Shown: positions 6,468 to 14,257 of the stretch, one piece after another | Layout of the letters: each line of letters opens with the position of its first letter | Position numbering within the stretch: the first letter of the stretch is position 1 | Source: Clostridia bacterium | Lineage (GTDB): Bacteria > CBDUZB01 > JAGLHV01 | DNA: 37,268 bases | Assembly: GCA_030595925.1 (NCBI GenBank) | Contig: JAUVLC010000013.1 | Coordinates: 1-37,268 of the forward strand | Direction: 5' to 3' | Program-made: the position numbers and the translations under genes | The notes under the pieces: model-generated | Database searches by the model: none | What the model was told of the DNA's origin: nothing | What the model saw: the letters and a program-made list of their open reading frames with translations, nothing else

Positions 6468-8249
6468 ATGAGAAAAATAATATGGTTTTGTATTATAGGG
6501 ATGGTATGTGGAATATTTGTTAAGAGTAATGTACAGGGAATGGATGAGGAAGAAGAAATTTCTTATCGGCAATTAACAGGTGTAAGAGTAGAAACCATTA
6601 GTGAAGATACGACGAAACTGATTATTTCTCTTAGCGGCCCGGTAAAATATCATTGTTTTAAAATTACTAAACCTTTAAGATTGGTAATTGAAATGACTAA
6701 TACTCTTCACAATTGGTCACAAAAAGAAATTGATGATATTGGGGATTCGCTAATTAATCGGGTTCGGTCTGCGCAATTTCAAAATGAACCCGTAAAAATT
6801 AGCAGGGTAGTTTTAGATTTAAAAGATAAAGTTTCTTATAAGAGCGAACTGGATGATATAACTAATCAGCTTGTTTTAACTCTTACCCGTGAGGGTAAAA
6901 AACCCGCAAAAAAAAAGATAGCAAAGATGTCTCCGAAAAAAAATAAAGTGAAGGTGCGAAAAACTAAAAAAACGAGTAAAAAGGATGACGAGGGGTTCCC
7001 TTTAATTAGTAAACAAATAGTCTCGCTTGATTTCAATGAAGCGGAAATCAGGGATGTTCTAAGAGTTTTAGCGGTGAAGACAGGAGTAAATATAGTTTAT
7101 GGGGATGATGTTACCGGTACGGTAACAATACATTTGGATGATGTCCCCTTTGATGATGCGCTGAGTATGATTTTGAAAATAAAAGGTTTTGTGATTCAGA
7201 AAGTAAGCGAAAATATTTTTAGAGTTATTACCCCTGAAGTGTTATCGCAAGAAAGGAATAAAGCAGTAACTTTTACTAAAATATTCACTTTGAATTACGG
7301 TACGGCTGAAGAGGTAAAAAGTCAATTAACAGAGTTGAAGGGGAGTAGTGCGCAAACGATTATTAGTACTGATGCGAGAACGAATAAAGTAATTGTTACT
7401 GCAATACCGGAAGTATTAGAAAATTTTGAAAGGTTAATAAAAAATCTGGATGTAAAGCCGTCACAGGTGCTTATTGAGGCAAAAATAATGAAGGTTCGAA
7501 GGTCAGATGTAGGAGGTTTAGGGGTAGATTGGGCTTTTACCAAAACCCTTACCGAAGCTGGTGCTGACCAGACCGATGTGATAGGGCAAGCAGTATCGCC
7601 GGGAAAATCCATTATGCAGGGTGGAAGTGTAGTAGATCTTTCCGGACAACCCGTAACCCCTGCAACTGGAGAGGGAACAGGGGTTTCTTTGCCTGTGTTA
7701 GGGGGAGGAGTAGTAAGTTTTGGGTCAATAACTAATGAAATGGCTTTAAATCTATCTCTTTCTGCTTTACAGGATAAAGGTAAATCAAAGGTCTTAGCCT
7801 GTCCGAAAGTGGCTACGTTAAATAATGAAGAGGCTAGAATATTAATTGGTCAAAAGGTTCCTTTTGTTACTACTCGGGTTGATGCTTCCGGGGTTGCTAC
7901 ACAAACTACGGAATTTATTGATGTGGGGACGAGACTAGTAGTTACTCCTACTATTAATATCAATAAAATGATTACTTTAAAGATTAAACCTGAGAAAAGT
8001 ACTGTAGATGAATGGAGAGCAGCGGGTCCGGTTATTAGTACTCAGGAAGTAGAAACTACCGTTTTAATAAAAGATGGTGAAACGATTGTTATTGCCGGAT
8101 TAATTGATGATAGGGATATTACTCAGAATACCAAGGTTCCCATTTTGGGAGATATTCCTTTATTGGGTTATTTGTTTAAAAAGAAAACATGGGATAAAGA
8201 ACGAGATGAACTTTTAATTTTCTTAACTCCGCGTATTATGTATGAATAA
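6468..8249 (+). CDS. pilQ: Type IV pilus secretin PilQ
   Basis: This 593-residue secretin forms the outer-membrane pilus channel. A signal peptide (about 1-24) is followed by one AMIN domain (about 32-140) for peptidoglycan binding. A very lysine-rich linker (about 143-172) precedes an STN/N0 domain (about 185-250), a secretin_N domain (about 268-330) and the secretin core (about 336-593), which holds the diagnostic VPILGDIPLLGYLF near the C-terminus. GGGGGAGG precedes the ATG. It is the last gene of the pil operon, with a terminator following. The protein is shorter than proteobacterial PilQ because it has a single AMIN domain. Confidence 0.95.
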   Translation: MRKIIWFCIIGMVCGIFVKSNVQGMDEEEEISYRQLTGVRVETISEDTTKLIISLSGPVKYHCFKITKPLRLVIEMTNTLHNWSQKEIDDIGDSLINRVRSAQFQNEPVKISRVVLDLKDKVSYKSELDDITNQLVLTLTREGKKPAKKKIAKMSPKKNKVKVRKTKKTSKKDDEGFPLISKQIVSLDFNEAEIRDVLRVLAVKTGVNIVYGDDVTGTVTIHLDDVPFDDALSMILKIKGFVIQKVSENIFRVITPEVLSQERNKAVTFTKIFTLNYGTAEEVKSQLTELKGSSAQTIISTDARTNKVIVTAIPEVLENFERLIKNLDVKPSQVLIEAKIMKVRRSDVGGLGVDWAFTKTLTEAGADQTDVIGQAVSPGKSIMQGGSVVDLSGQPVTPATGEGTGVSLPVLGGGVVSFGSITNEMALNLSLSALQDKGKSKVLACPKVATLNNEEARILIGQKVPFVTTRVDASGVATQTTEFIDVGTRLVVTPTININKMITLKIKPEKSTVDEWRAAGPVISTQEVETTVLIKDGETIVIAGLIDDRDITQNTKVPILGDIPLLGYLFKKKTWDKERDELLIFLTPRIMYE

Positions 8250-8300
8250 AAAATGTAAAAAGACAAAGATATTGATAAAGAATAAGAAATAATAAAAAAG

Positions 8301-8348
8301 AAAAAGGCACTTTTCCTCAAAGATTGTATAAGAGGAAGTGTCTTTTTT
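8301..8348 (+). terminator. Rho-independent terminator after pilQ
   Basis: AAAAAGGCACTTTTCCTC (8301-8318) pairs with GAGGAAGTGTCTTTTTT (8332-8348), with a two-base bulge and one G.U pair, and the T run forms the tail. It separates the pil operon from the glycan genes. Confidence 0.85.
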
Positions 8349-8410
8349 AGTTTATATAATTAAAATTCATAGATAATTTTTTTTTATGATTTACGGGTGG
8401 GTATAAAAAA

Positions 8411-10321
8411 GTGATTTCAAGAGTAATATTTGCCGGAATAAGTACTGTAATTGTTTTTTCCCCTTTTGTTTTAGTGGGAGGGAGCATGTTAGTTGTTACT
8501 TGTTTTCAATTGTTGGTTTTATTTTGTTTAGGGTTCTATTTTTTTAATGTAGAAAATGATAAATTAGTGTTAAAAAGAACATTTTTGGATTGTTACATTT
8601 TTCTATATTTTATTTTTGCATGTTTTAGTTTTATTTTTTCTAAAACCCCCTATAATACAAGAAACGAATTGTTTAATTTAGCTATCTATATAGCTCTTTT
8701 TTATTTAACATTATTTTTCATAGATGAATCAAAACCACAAAAACAGTATTTACAGGTAAAAAATTTAATCAGTTTAATCATAGGCGTGGGGGTAGTAATT
8801 TCTTTTATAGGTATTGGTCAGTTTATAAAAGGTGAACCGGTGAATGTCATGATGATGAACTCTAACATTCTTGCCGGATATCTTATAATGATTATACCTC
8901 TTCTGATGAGCAGGTTGATTCTGATTTTAAAAAATCATAAATTTTTTGAATCATATCCAAATCTATCTTCTCTAAAATCGCTATTAAATAATATAAGATT
9001 CTTTTTTTCGTTCGGAAGTGAAAATTTGTTGCTTATTAGTTATTTTGTGTTTTTGGTAATAATGATTGTTTGTTTGACATTTACTTTTTCTTTGGGGGCG
9101 TGGATAGGTTTAAGCTTTGGCCTTAGTCTATTTTTATTTTTGGGATTAAAAGGAAATTTTGATAAAAAATTTTGGTATGTAATAATGGGGGGAGGACTTT
9201 TATTAATTTATTTGGTCGTTTATAAACTTGTTTATTTGGATATAGTTTTTAATCGTTTAAACTGGTGGCGTGGGGCGTGGAAAATGATATGCAATTATTC
9301 TTTTACCGGTGTAGGCTTAGGTTGTTTTGGGAGTGTTTATTTAAAATATAAAACCGGATATTTAAATTCCTTATATGCACATAATTATTTTTTGCAAATA
9401 GCTGCGGAAATAGGAGTTGCAGGATTAGTTGTTTTTTTATTTATGCTGACGAGTTTTTTTAAAAATGGAATAAAACAAATTTTAAATTATAAAAATGTTA
9501 ACAACGATAAATCTGTTCTTAGTAATGCTGAGCAAGTAAAAAAAGAGGAGATAAGCAGTCAAGGTATTTTTTTAAATATGGGAATACTTTCCGGTCTGGC
9601 AGCAATTTTAATACAGAATGTGTTTGATTATAATTTATATATCCCGGCAAATGCTATTTTGTTTTGGGTTTTGTTAGGTGTATCCTGTTCTTTACAGAAC
9701 AATTTTAATTATGGGAAAATATTTTTAAAAAATGTATCTAAATGGTGGTGGAAAATTGTTTTGATGGTGTTGGTTATTAATTTTGTGATTATAATTGGTA
9801 AACCGCTATTAGCTTCAAGATATTATGTTTTAGGAGAGTTTTTTTTGGAAGAAAAAGAATTTAAAGAGGCAGAAATATCGTTTAAAAAGGCTATAAAATT
9901 AAATCCTTTGTGGGCGTATGCATATTGGGGTTTAGCAAGAAGTTATCTTGATTATAATCAGAAAAAAAAGGCTCAGTCTTTACCTCCATTATCAGAAAAA
10001 AATGATGAAGGATATAGTAATTTTTTGCCAATATCCAAAGAAGAGATACAGCTAAAATTGGTTGAAGCAATTATTGAATTAAAGACGGCAATTAGATACG
10101 ATGAATGTAATTCTTTTTTTTATTATCAGTTAGCCTGTCTGTATCAAATGCAAGGAGAAAATAAGGAGTGTGAAAAGGCGATAAAAAAGGCAATATCCTA
10201 TCATTTCCACAAAGCTGAATATCATAAGTTTTTGGCTGATTTTTATAAAAAAGAGGGTGTGAATAATGAAGCACAAAGAGAATATTTATTGGCAGAACGA
10301 TTATTAAGGGAATATAAGTAA
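8411..10321 (+). CDS. O-antigen ligase / polymerase-like protein (Wzy_C) with C-terminal TPRs
   Basis: This 636-residue multispanning protein belongs to the Wzy_C family of O-antigen ligases, polymerases and protein O-oligosaccharyltransferases. About ten membrane helices surround the core at about 215-360, which has the WWRGAWKM...GVGLGCFG segment and the conserved His of the large periplasmic loop in AHNYFLQIAAEIGVAGL (near 322). After the last helix, periplasmic TPR-like repeats run from about 468 to 515 and 540 to 632. The start is GTG 8411 after GGGTGGG. A TATAAT-like box lies at 8355-8360 without a clear -35. It is the first gene after the pilus terminator. Ligase, polymerase or pilin glycosylase roles cannot be told apart from sequence. 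Confidence 0.85.
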   Translation: MISRVIFAGISTVIVFSPFVLVGGSMLVVTCFQLLVLFCLGFYFFNVENDKLVLKRTFLDCYIFLYFIFACFSFIFSKTPYNTRNELFNLAIYIALFYLTLFFIDESKPQKQYLQVKNLISLIIGVGVVISFIGIGQFIKGEPVNVMMMNSNILAGYLIMIIPLLMSRLILILKNHKFFESYPNLSSLKSLLNNIRFFFSFGSENLLLISYFVFLVIMIVCLTFTFSLGAWIGLSFGLSLFLFLGLKGNFDKKFWYVIMGGGLLLIYLVVYKLVYLDIVFNRLNWWRGAWKMICNYSFTGVGLGCFGSVYLKYKTGYLNSLYAHNYFLQIAAEIGVAGLVVFLFMLTSFFKNGIKQILNYKNVNNDKSVLSNAEQVKKEEISSQGIFLNMGILSGLAAILIQNVFDYNLYIPANAILFWVLLGVSCSLQNNFNYGKIFLKNVSKWWWKIVLMVLVINFVIIIGKPLLASRYYVLGEFFLEEKEFKEAEISFKKAIKLNPLWAYAYWGLARSYLDYNQKKKAQSLPPLSEKNDEGYSNFLPISKEEIQLKLVEAIIELKTAIRYDECNSFFYYQLACLYQMQGENKECEKAIKKAISYHFHKAEYHKFLADFYKKEGVNNEAQREYLLAERLLREYK

Positions 10322-10330
10322 AAACAGATA

Positions 10331-10374
10331 AAAGACAGTCCATAGACAACAGACAGAAACTACAGTTATGAGTT
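10331..10374 (+). repeat. Long inverted repeat, left arm
   Basis: AAAGACAGTCCATAGACAAC at 10331-10350 and ACTACAGTTATGAGTT at 10359-10374 are matched in reverse complement by 10908-10944. The arms are some 530 bases apart. The left arm carries a few extra bases (GACAGA) relative to the right. Confidence 0.85.
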
Positions 10375-10394
10375 ATTAGTTATAAGTTATGAAT
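10370..10394 (+). repeat. Degenerate heptads (GAGTTAT/TAGTTAT/AAGTTAT)
   Basis: Three consecutive 7-mers of the form NAGTTAT continue from the left arm, followed by GAATTA. They are the reverse complement of the AACTCAT-type heptads at 10894-10914. Confidence 0.7.
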
Positions 10395-10433
10395 TAAAGA
10401 AATAAAAAACAAAGACAATTAAGAGACAGTTAA

Positions 10434-10470
10434 AAGATAACAGATAGTCCATAGTCCATAGAGAACAGAT
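10434..10470 (+). repeat. Mixed heptad cluster (AGATAAC, AGTCCAT)
   Basis: AGATAACAGATAGTCCATAG begins a short run with AGTCCAT twice in tandem, then AGAACAGATAAA. The first word is the same 7-mer as the pure array at 1-112. Confidence 0.75.
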
Positions 10471-10560
10471 AAAAACAAAGAATAAATACTAAATCCGAAT
10501 ATCTAAATACGAAACAAATTCAAAATTCAAAATACTAAATTTAAAACGAAAGACAAAGAA

Positions 10561-10595
10561 AAAGACAGGCACAAAGGCTCAAGGCACAGAGGCAT
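10561..10595 (-). repeat. GTGCCT-rich dispersed repeat, inverted copy
   Basis: AAAGACAGGCACAAAGGC followed by TCAAGGCACAGAGGCAT is the reverse complement of the unit at 2519-2557, with about one indel. Confidence 0.85.
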
Positions 10596-10603
10596 CCGCC
10601 TTA

Positions 10604-10618
10604 TCCGCCTGAGGCGGA
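10604..10618. repeat. TCCGCCTGAGGCGGA palindrome, copy 1
   Basis: A GC-rich palindrome (TCCGCCT/AGGCGGA) is preceded by a partial copy ATCCGCCTT at 10594-10602. A second copy overlaps the stop codon of the gene ending at 13951. It stands out in this AT-rich DNA. Confidence 0.8.
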
Positions 10619-10691
10619 GCGAGACTGTCGCTTTGTTCCAGCAACTGATAGTCCACAGTCCATATACAACGGATAAAAGATAAAGACAGTT

Positions 10692-10726
10692 TTTTCCCCC
10701 TTTGAAAAAGGGGGTTAGGGGGATTT
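10692..10726 (+). repeat. 35-bp palindromic repeat, copy 2
   Basis: Identical over 35 bases to 36927-36961 and one mismatch from 2238-2272. The stem is CCCCCTTT/AAAGGGGG with tail TTAGGGGGATTT. Confidence 0.95.
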
Positions 10727-10763
10727 ATTACTATTTGTGACATAGTGTTTATGAGTGGTGGAA

Positions 10764-10821
10764 GTTTGTAGTTGCTCCATGAACTTGTACTGAGTGTAAT
10801 CGAAGTATGGAGCTGCCTTTT
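10764..10821. repeat. Hairpin repeat interrupted in its loop by a second element
   Basis: The left half GTTTGTAGTTGCTCCAT (10764-10780) and right half ATGGAGCTGCCTTTT (10807-10821) match 2584-2617. The TT loop is replaced by a 26-base segment (10781-10806) beginning GAACTTGTACTGAG and ending AATCGAAGT. Confidence 0.8.
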
Positions 10822-10890
10822 CGTATTTGTTTTTTATTTTTTGTTTTTGTCTATGGACTATCGACTGTTTTTTATCTGTTGTCTGTTGTT

Positions 10891-10916
10891 TTTAACTCAT
10901 AACTCATAACTCATAA
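10891..10916. repeat. AACTCAT heptads (x3)
   Basis: Three tandem AACTCAT units (10894-10914) run into the inverted right arm. This is the third pure 7-mer word in the window. Confidence 0.85.
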
Positions 10917-10944
10917 CTGTAGTTTTTATCTATGGACTGTCTTT
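10908..10944 (-). repeat. Long inverted repeat, right arm
   Basis: AACTCATAACTGTAGT (10908-10923) and CTATGGACTGTCTTT (10930-10944) are the reverse complement of the left arm at 10331-10374. Confidence 0.85.
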
Positions 10945-10987
10945 TGTCTTGAATTATTTTTATATTTTTATATGGAGACTATTAAAA

Positions 10988-13150
10988 ATGTCGAAGACCG
11001 ATAAATTAATTAGATGGGGTTTATGGATAGTATTGATTTTTTTACCGTGGCATAACGGAGGAAAAGAAATATCTTCTTTTAGTTTTGTGCAAGTATTTAT
11101 TTGTTTTTTATTTGTTTTATGGTTAAAACAGTTATATTTTTCCCCAAGAATAAAGATAAAAAAAACAGTTTTGGATTTTCCGTTATTTTTATTGTTAGTT
11201 AATGTTGTCCTTTCTACATTTTTCTCTTTTTATTTTCATAATAGTTTGCTTGGATTAATTAAATTTATAACTTATTTTTTAGCTTATTTTCTTTTGATTA
11301 ATGCTACTTCGCTGAAACCAATGAAATTTCTTAAAGTTTCTTACCAGAGCATTATAATTATTGGGGTAATACTATCTTTTATTGGTATATATCAATATTT
11401 TACCGGAAAAATAGTTCAGGCTACTTTTCCAAATAAAAATTTCTTAGCAGGTTACTTAGTGATAGGAATAGCAGTGGGGATGAGTAATTTATTTTTGAGA
11501 CAATCGCAATTTTGGTTCTCTTCTAATTTGTCTTTTAAAAATTATGATGAATATAAAAGAGAAAAATTAAAACCTGAAAGTTTGAAGATTTCTTTTATTA
11601 TTTATTATCTTGGAACGATTAGTTTAATGATTATTTGTTTGATTTTTACTCATTCACGGGGAGGTTTATTTTCTCTTTTCATTGTTCTTTTGTTTGTTTT
11701 TGGACTGAGATTTAAAATTTGGGGGATTATAAGTGTTTTAGTGACGGGATTGATTTTCTTTATTGTTTTTCCGGAAACATCTTTAATGAAATTGTTTAAA
11801 ATGGGAACTATAGATCCGTATGTTTATCAAAGGCCCAATATTTGGAAGTCAGCTATTGCCATAATAAAAGATAATCATTTTTTAGGTGTAGGATTAGGAA
11901 ATTTTGAACTGGGTTTCTATCGACATAATTTCCCGGTAGAAGATGTTTTTGCCCGTTATGGGAAATATACACGTTTTGCTCACAATGAAATATTACAAAT
12001 TGGTGCGGAATTGGGAATTGCGGCAGTAATTATTGTTTTATGGATGATTAATTTGTTTTTTAGAGAAGGGATAAGACTCTTAAATAAAAACGATAATATA
12101 AATGATAAATATGTTATAACTGCGATGTGTGGTATTGTAGCAATCTTGAGTCATAGTTTGGTGGATTTTAACTTGCATTTACCGGCTATGGTGTTTCCTT
12201 TATTATTATTTGCATGTACAATAGCAAATTTTAGTAGTAATTCTTTTTACAAAGTAGCGTATAGAAAGAGTATTTTTTTTGTAATCCAGGGGGTAATTTT
12301 TTGTTTAATATTCTTTATAATAATGATTTTTTTAGGTGATTTTTATTCGCAGAAGAAAAACTGGAAAAAAGCAATTTTTTATAATCCTTTAAACGCTAAT
12401 TATTACAAAAAATTAGGTGATTCTTTTTTATGTAAATATAAGAATCGGGAAGTACCGGAAAAATATTTACAGCCGGAAATTTTACGAGCGTATAAAAAAA
12501 TGGTACTACTCAATTCCCATGAATCTTATTACCACAATCAATTAGGGCGGTTTTTTTATGAAATCGATTTAAAAAAATTTTTGTCTAATGCTTTGTATGA
12601 ATATAAAAAGGCTGTTTTTTATAATCCCACAGAACCTTTTTTCCGTTTCCATTTAGCTTCTTTGTATTTCAATGAAGGAAATTATGAAAGAGCCCTTTCT
12701 GTTTGGAAGGAGGCAGTATGTATAGAGCCGAATTATATTGCTGCATATTATTGGAGGGGTATTGCTTTTTTAAAGTTAAACAAAGATAAAGAGGCGGAAG
12801 AAGAATTTTCGAAAATACTGAAATTGCGGCAGTATGTGCAAGATTTATTTAGCTCTGCCTCTAATTATGAAAAAGCACTTATTAAATTTGATTATGCTTT
12901 ACTGTATAATACAATGGGCTATCAATATTTTAAACGGGATGATTTTAAAAGAGCTCTTTTTTTCTATGAGGAAGCTATAAAAGTTAATCCGGATTTTGCA
13001 CCGGTTTATAGTAATTTAGGAGGATTATATTTTTCGCGAAAAATGTATAAAAAAGCTAAATTTATGGCAGAAAAAGCATTGCAGCTTAATCCTGACAATA
13101 AGATGTATGAAAATAATTTTAAAAAAATAAATAAAAAATATAAATGGTAG
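10988..13150 (+). CDS. O-antigen ligase / polymerase-like protein (Wzy_C) with C-terminal TPRs, paralogue 2
   Basis: This protein of about 720 residues has the same architecture as the 8411 product: membrane helices, a Wzy_C core with THSRGG and RPNIWKSA, and the loop His in FAHNEILQIGAELGIAAV (near residue 334). A long TPR region covers roughly the last 230 residues, including YNPTEPFFRFHLASLYFNEG and NPDFAPVYSNLGGLYFS. I chose ATG 10988 because GGAG (10974-10977) is well spaced. The longer frame from TTG 10949 would begin inside repeat DNA. The paralogues are separated only by the repeat island. The reaction is probably glycan polymerisation or ligation at the periplasmic face. Confidence 0.85.
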   Translation: MSKTDKLIRWGLWIVLIFLPWHNGGKEISSFSFVQVFICFLFVLWLKQLYFSPRIKIKKTVLDFPLFLLLVNVVLSTFFSFYFHNSLLGLIKFITYFLAYFLLINATSLKPMKFLKVSYQSIIIIGVILSFIGIYQYFTGKIVQATFPNKNFLAGYLVIGIAVGMSNLFLRQSQFWFSSNLSFKNYDEYKREKLKPESLKISFIIYYLGTISLMIICLIFTHSRGGLFSLFIVLLFVFGLRFKIWGIISVLVTGLIFFIVFPETSLMKLFKMGTIDPYVYQRPNIWKSAIAIIKDNHFLGVGLGNFELGFYRHNFPVEDVFARYGKYTRFAHNEILQIGAELGIAAVIIVLWMINLFFREGIRLLNKNDNINDKYVITAMCGIVAILSHSLVDFNLHLPAMVFPLLLFACTIANFSSNSFYKVAYRKSIFFVIQGVIFCLIFFIIMIFLGDFYSQKKNWKKAIFYNPLNANYYKKLGDSFLCKYKNREVPEKYLQPEILRAYKKMVLLNSHESYYHNQLGRFFYEIDLKKFLSNALYEYKKAVFYNPTEPFFRFHLASLYFNEGNYERALSVWKEAVCIEPNYIAAYYWRGIAFLKLNKDKEAEEEFSKILKLRQYVQDLFSSASNYEKALIKFDYALLYNTMGYQYFKRDDFKRALFFYEEAIKVNPDFAPVYSNLGGLYFSRKMYKKAKFMAEKALQLNPDNKMYENNFKKINKKYKW

Positions 13151-13201
13151 AAAAATAAAGGGTTGTGTGAAAATTCTGTTTTTAACCAGGGATGAAGAGA
13201 A

Positions 13202-13951
13202 ATGGTTTTTATAATTTTACCTGCCTATAATGAAGGTGCTGTTCTTTCCTTATTGTTTCAATCATTTATTAAAGTAATGGGAGGGAAAGAATATCTTATT
13301 ATTTTGGTAGATGACGGAAGCACGGATAATACTTTCCAATTAGCTGTAAAATACTCCGGGAAAATTCCTTTGGAAATTATTCAACATCAAAATACTGAAG
13401 GGTTGGGGAAGGCAATAAAGACCGGAATATTTAAGATTATTAATGGTATTAAGGATGGTGATATTGTTATTACCCTCGATGCTGATAATACTCATAATCC
13501 GGAATTAATCTTGTCGATGGAAAAAGATTTAAAAAAGGGTAGTGATATAGTAATTGCTTCGCGTTATCAAATAGGGGGAAGAGAAATCGGTTTATCTCTT
13601 CATCGATGTTTTTTGAGTAAAATAGCAAATATACTGTTTAAGATATTATTTCCATTAAAGGGAGTAAGAGATTATACCTGTGGATATCGTGCTTATAAGG
13701 GGTGGGTGCTTAAGGAAGGATATCGACTGTGGGGGGAGGATCTCATAGAAGAAAATGGTTTTACCTGTATGGCAGAACTCTTGATTAAATTGTCGCAAAT
13801 TTCTGTTAATATTAGTGAAGTTCCGCTTGTTTTGAGATATGATTTGAAAAGAAGTAAAAGTAAAATGAAAATAATAAAAACTATTTTACAATATTTTTTA
13901 TTTATTCTAAAAACTAAATTAGGGCTTACTGAAAAATGCAAATCCGCCTAA
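13202..13951 (+). CDS. Family 2 glycosyltransferase, DPM1-like
   Basis: This 249-residue cytosolic GT-A enzyme resembles dolichol-phosphate mannose synthase and the undecaprenyl-phosphate glycosyltransferases. It has PAYNEG at the N-terminus, DDGSTDNT (near 37-44) and the metal-binding DADNTHNP (near 91-98), followed by the SRYQIGG segment. No C-terminal membrane helices are seen. It probably makes a polyprenyl-phosphate-linked sugar used as donor by the membrane (GT-C-like) enzymes downstream. The last codons (CKSA-stop) lie inside a TCCGCC palindrome, so the C-terminus may have been reshaped by repeat insertion. Confidence 0.85.
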   Translation: MVFIILPAYNEGAVLSLLFQSFIKVMGGKEYLIILVDDGSTDNTFQLAVKYSGKIPLEIIQHQNTEGLGKAIKTGIFKIINGIKDGDIVITLDADNTHNPELILSMEKDLKKGSDIVIASRYQIGGREIGLSLHRCFLSKIANILFKILFPLKGVRDYTCGYRAYKGWVLKEGYRLWGEDLIEENGFTCMAELLIKLSQISVNISEVPLVLRYDLKRSKSKMKIIKTILQYFLFILKTKLGLTEKCKSA

Positions 13952-14029
13952 GGCGGAGCACTCTTTGTACAAAATCACCAAAAACTTTGTACTTTTGATT
14001 GCATATAAATTTTTCAGTAAGCTTTAATT
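13916..14029 (+). repeat. Large stem spanning the GT2 stop codon
   Basis: Bases 13917-13937 pair with 14009-14029 over 21 positions, two of them G.U in RNA (GCTTACTGAAAAAT against ATTTTTCAGTAAGC is the core). The 71-base loop holds the TCCGCC palindrome and the stop codon. No T run follows, so it is not a standard terminator, but it would fold the 3' end of the mRNA. Confidence 0.7.
13943..13957. repeat. TCCGCCTAAGGCGGA palindrome, copy 2
   Basis: A 15-base GC-rich palindrome whose central TAA (13949-13951) is the stop codon of the glycosyltransferase gene. It differs at one central base from 10604-10618. Confidence 0.85.
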
Positions 14030-14257
14030 ATGCAGATATTGAAAAAATTACACCGATTTTGTCATCTAAGTTTTAATCTGTGTAATCTGGTTTCTAATCT
14101 GTGAAATCAGGGACTGCTGGGTTTTTCAGCAGACCCTAAATTAAAACTTTATAAAAAAAATTCTTAAAAACACTTAATTTTCTTATTAGTAACTAATAAA
14201 ATAATAGTCAATGAGTTAGAATTTGTTTGTTTTATACGGCGAAAGAGAAGAAAACTT
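14030..14257. other. Spacer with repeated AATCTGTG words and a hairpin
   Basis: The spacer repeats AATCTGTG-type words (14077-14108) and a strong hairpin, AGGGACTGCTG (14109-14119) with CAGCAGACCCT (14127-14137), with one internal mismatch. No T run follows. The remainder is AT-rich with no gene or clear promoter seen. Confidence 0.6.

Larger units (their letters stand above)
10322..10987. other. Non-coding repeat island between two ligase-like genes
   Basis: About 660 bases without a gene. They contain, in order, an inverted-repeat left arm, heptad words (AGTTAT variants, AGATAAC, AGTCCAT), a palindromic GCATCCGCC element, the 35-bp CCCCCTTT palindrome, an interrupted hairpin repeat, three AACTCAT heptads and the inverted right arm. 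The last 10 to 14 bases hold GGAG (10974-10977), the ribosome binding site of the next gene. Confidence 0.85.

Noticed and set aside
14109-14137. Rho-independent terminator
   Set aside because: A good 11-bp stem, but AAATTAAAAC follows rather than a T run.
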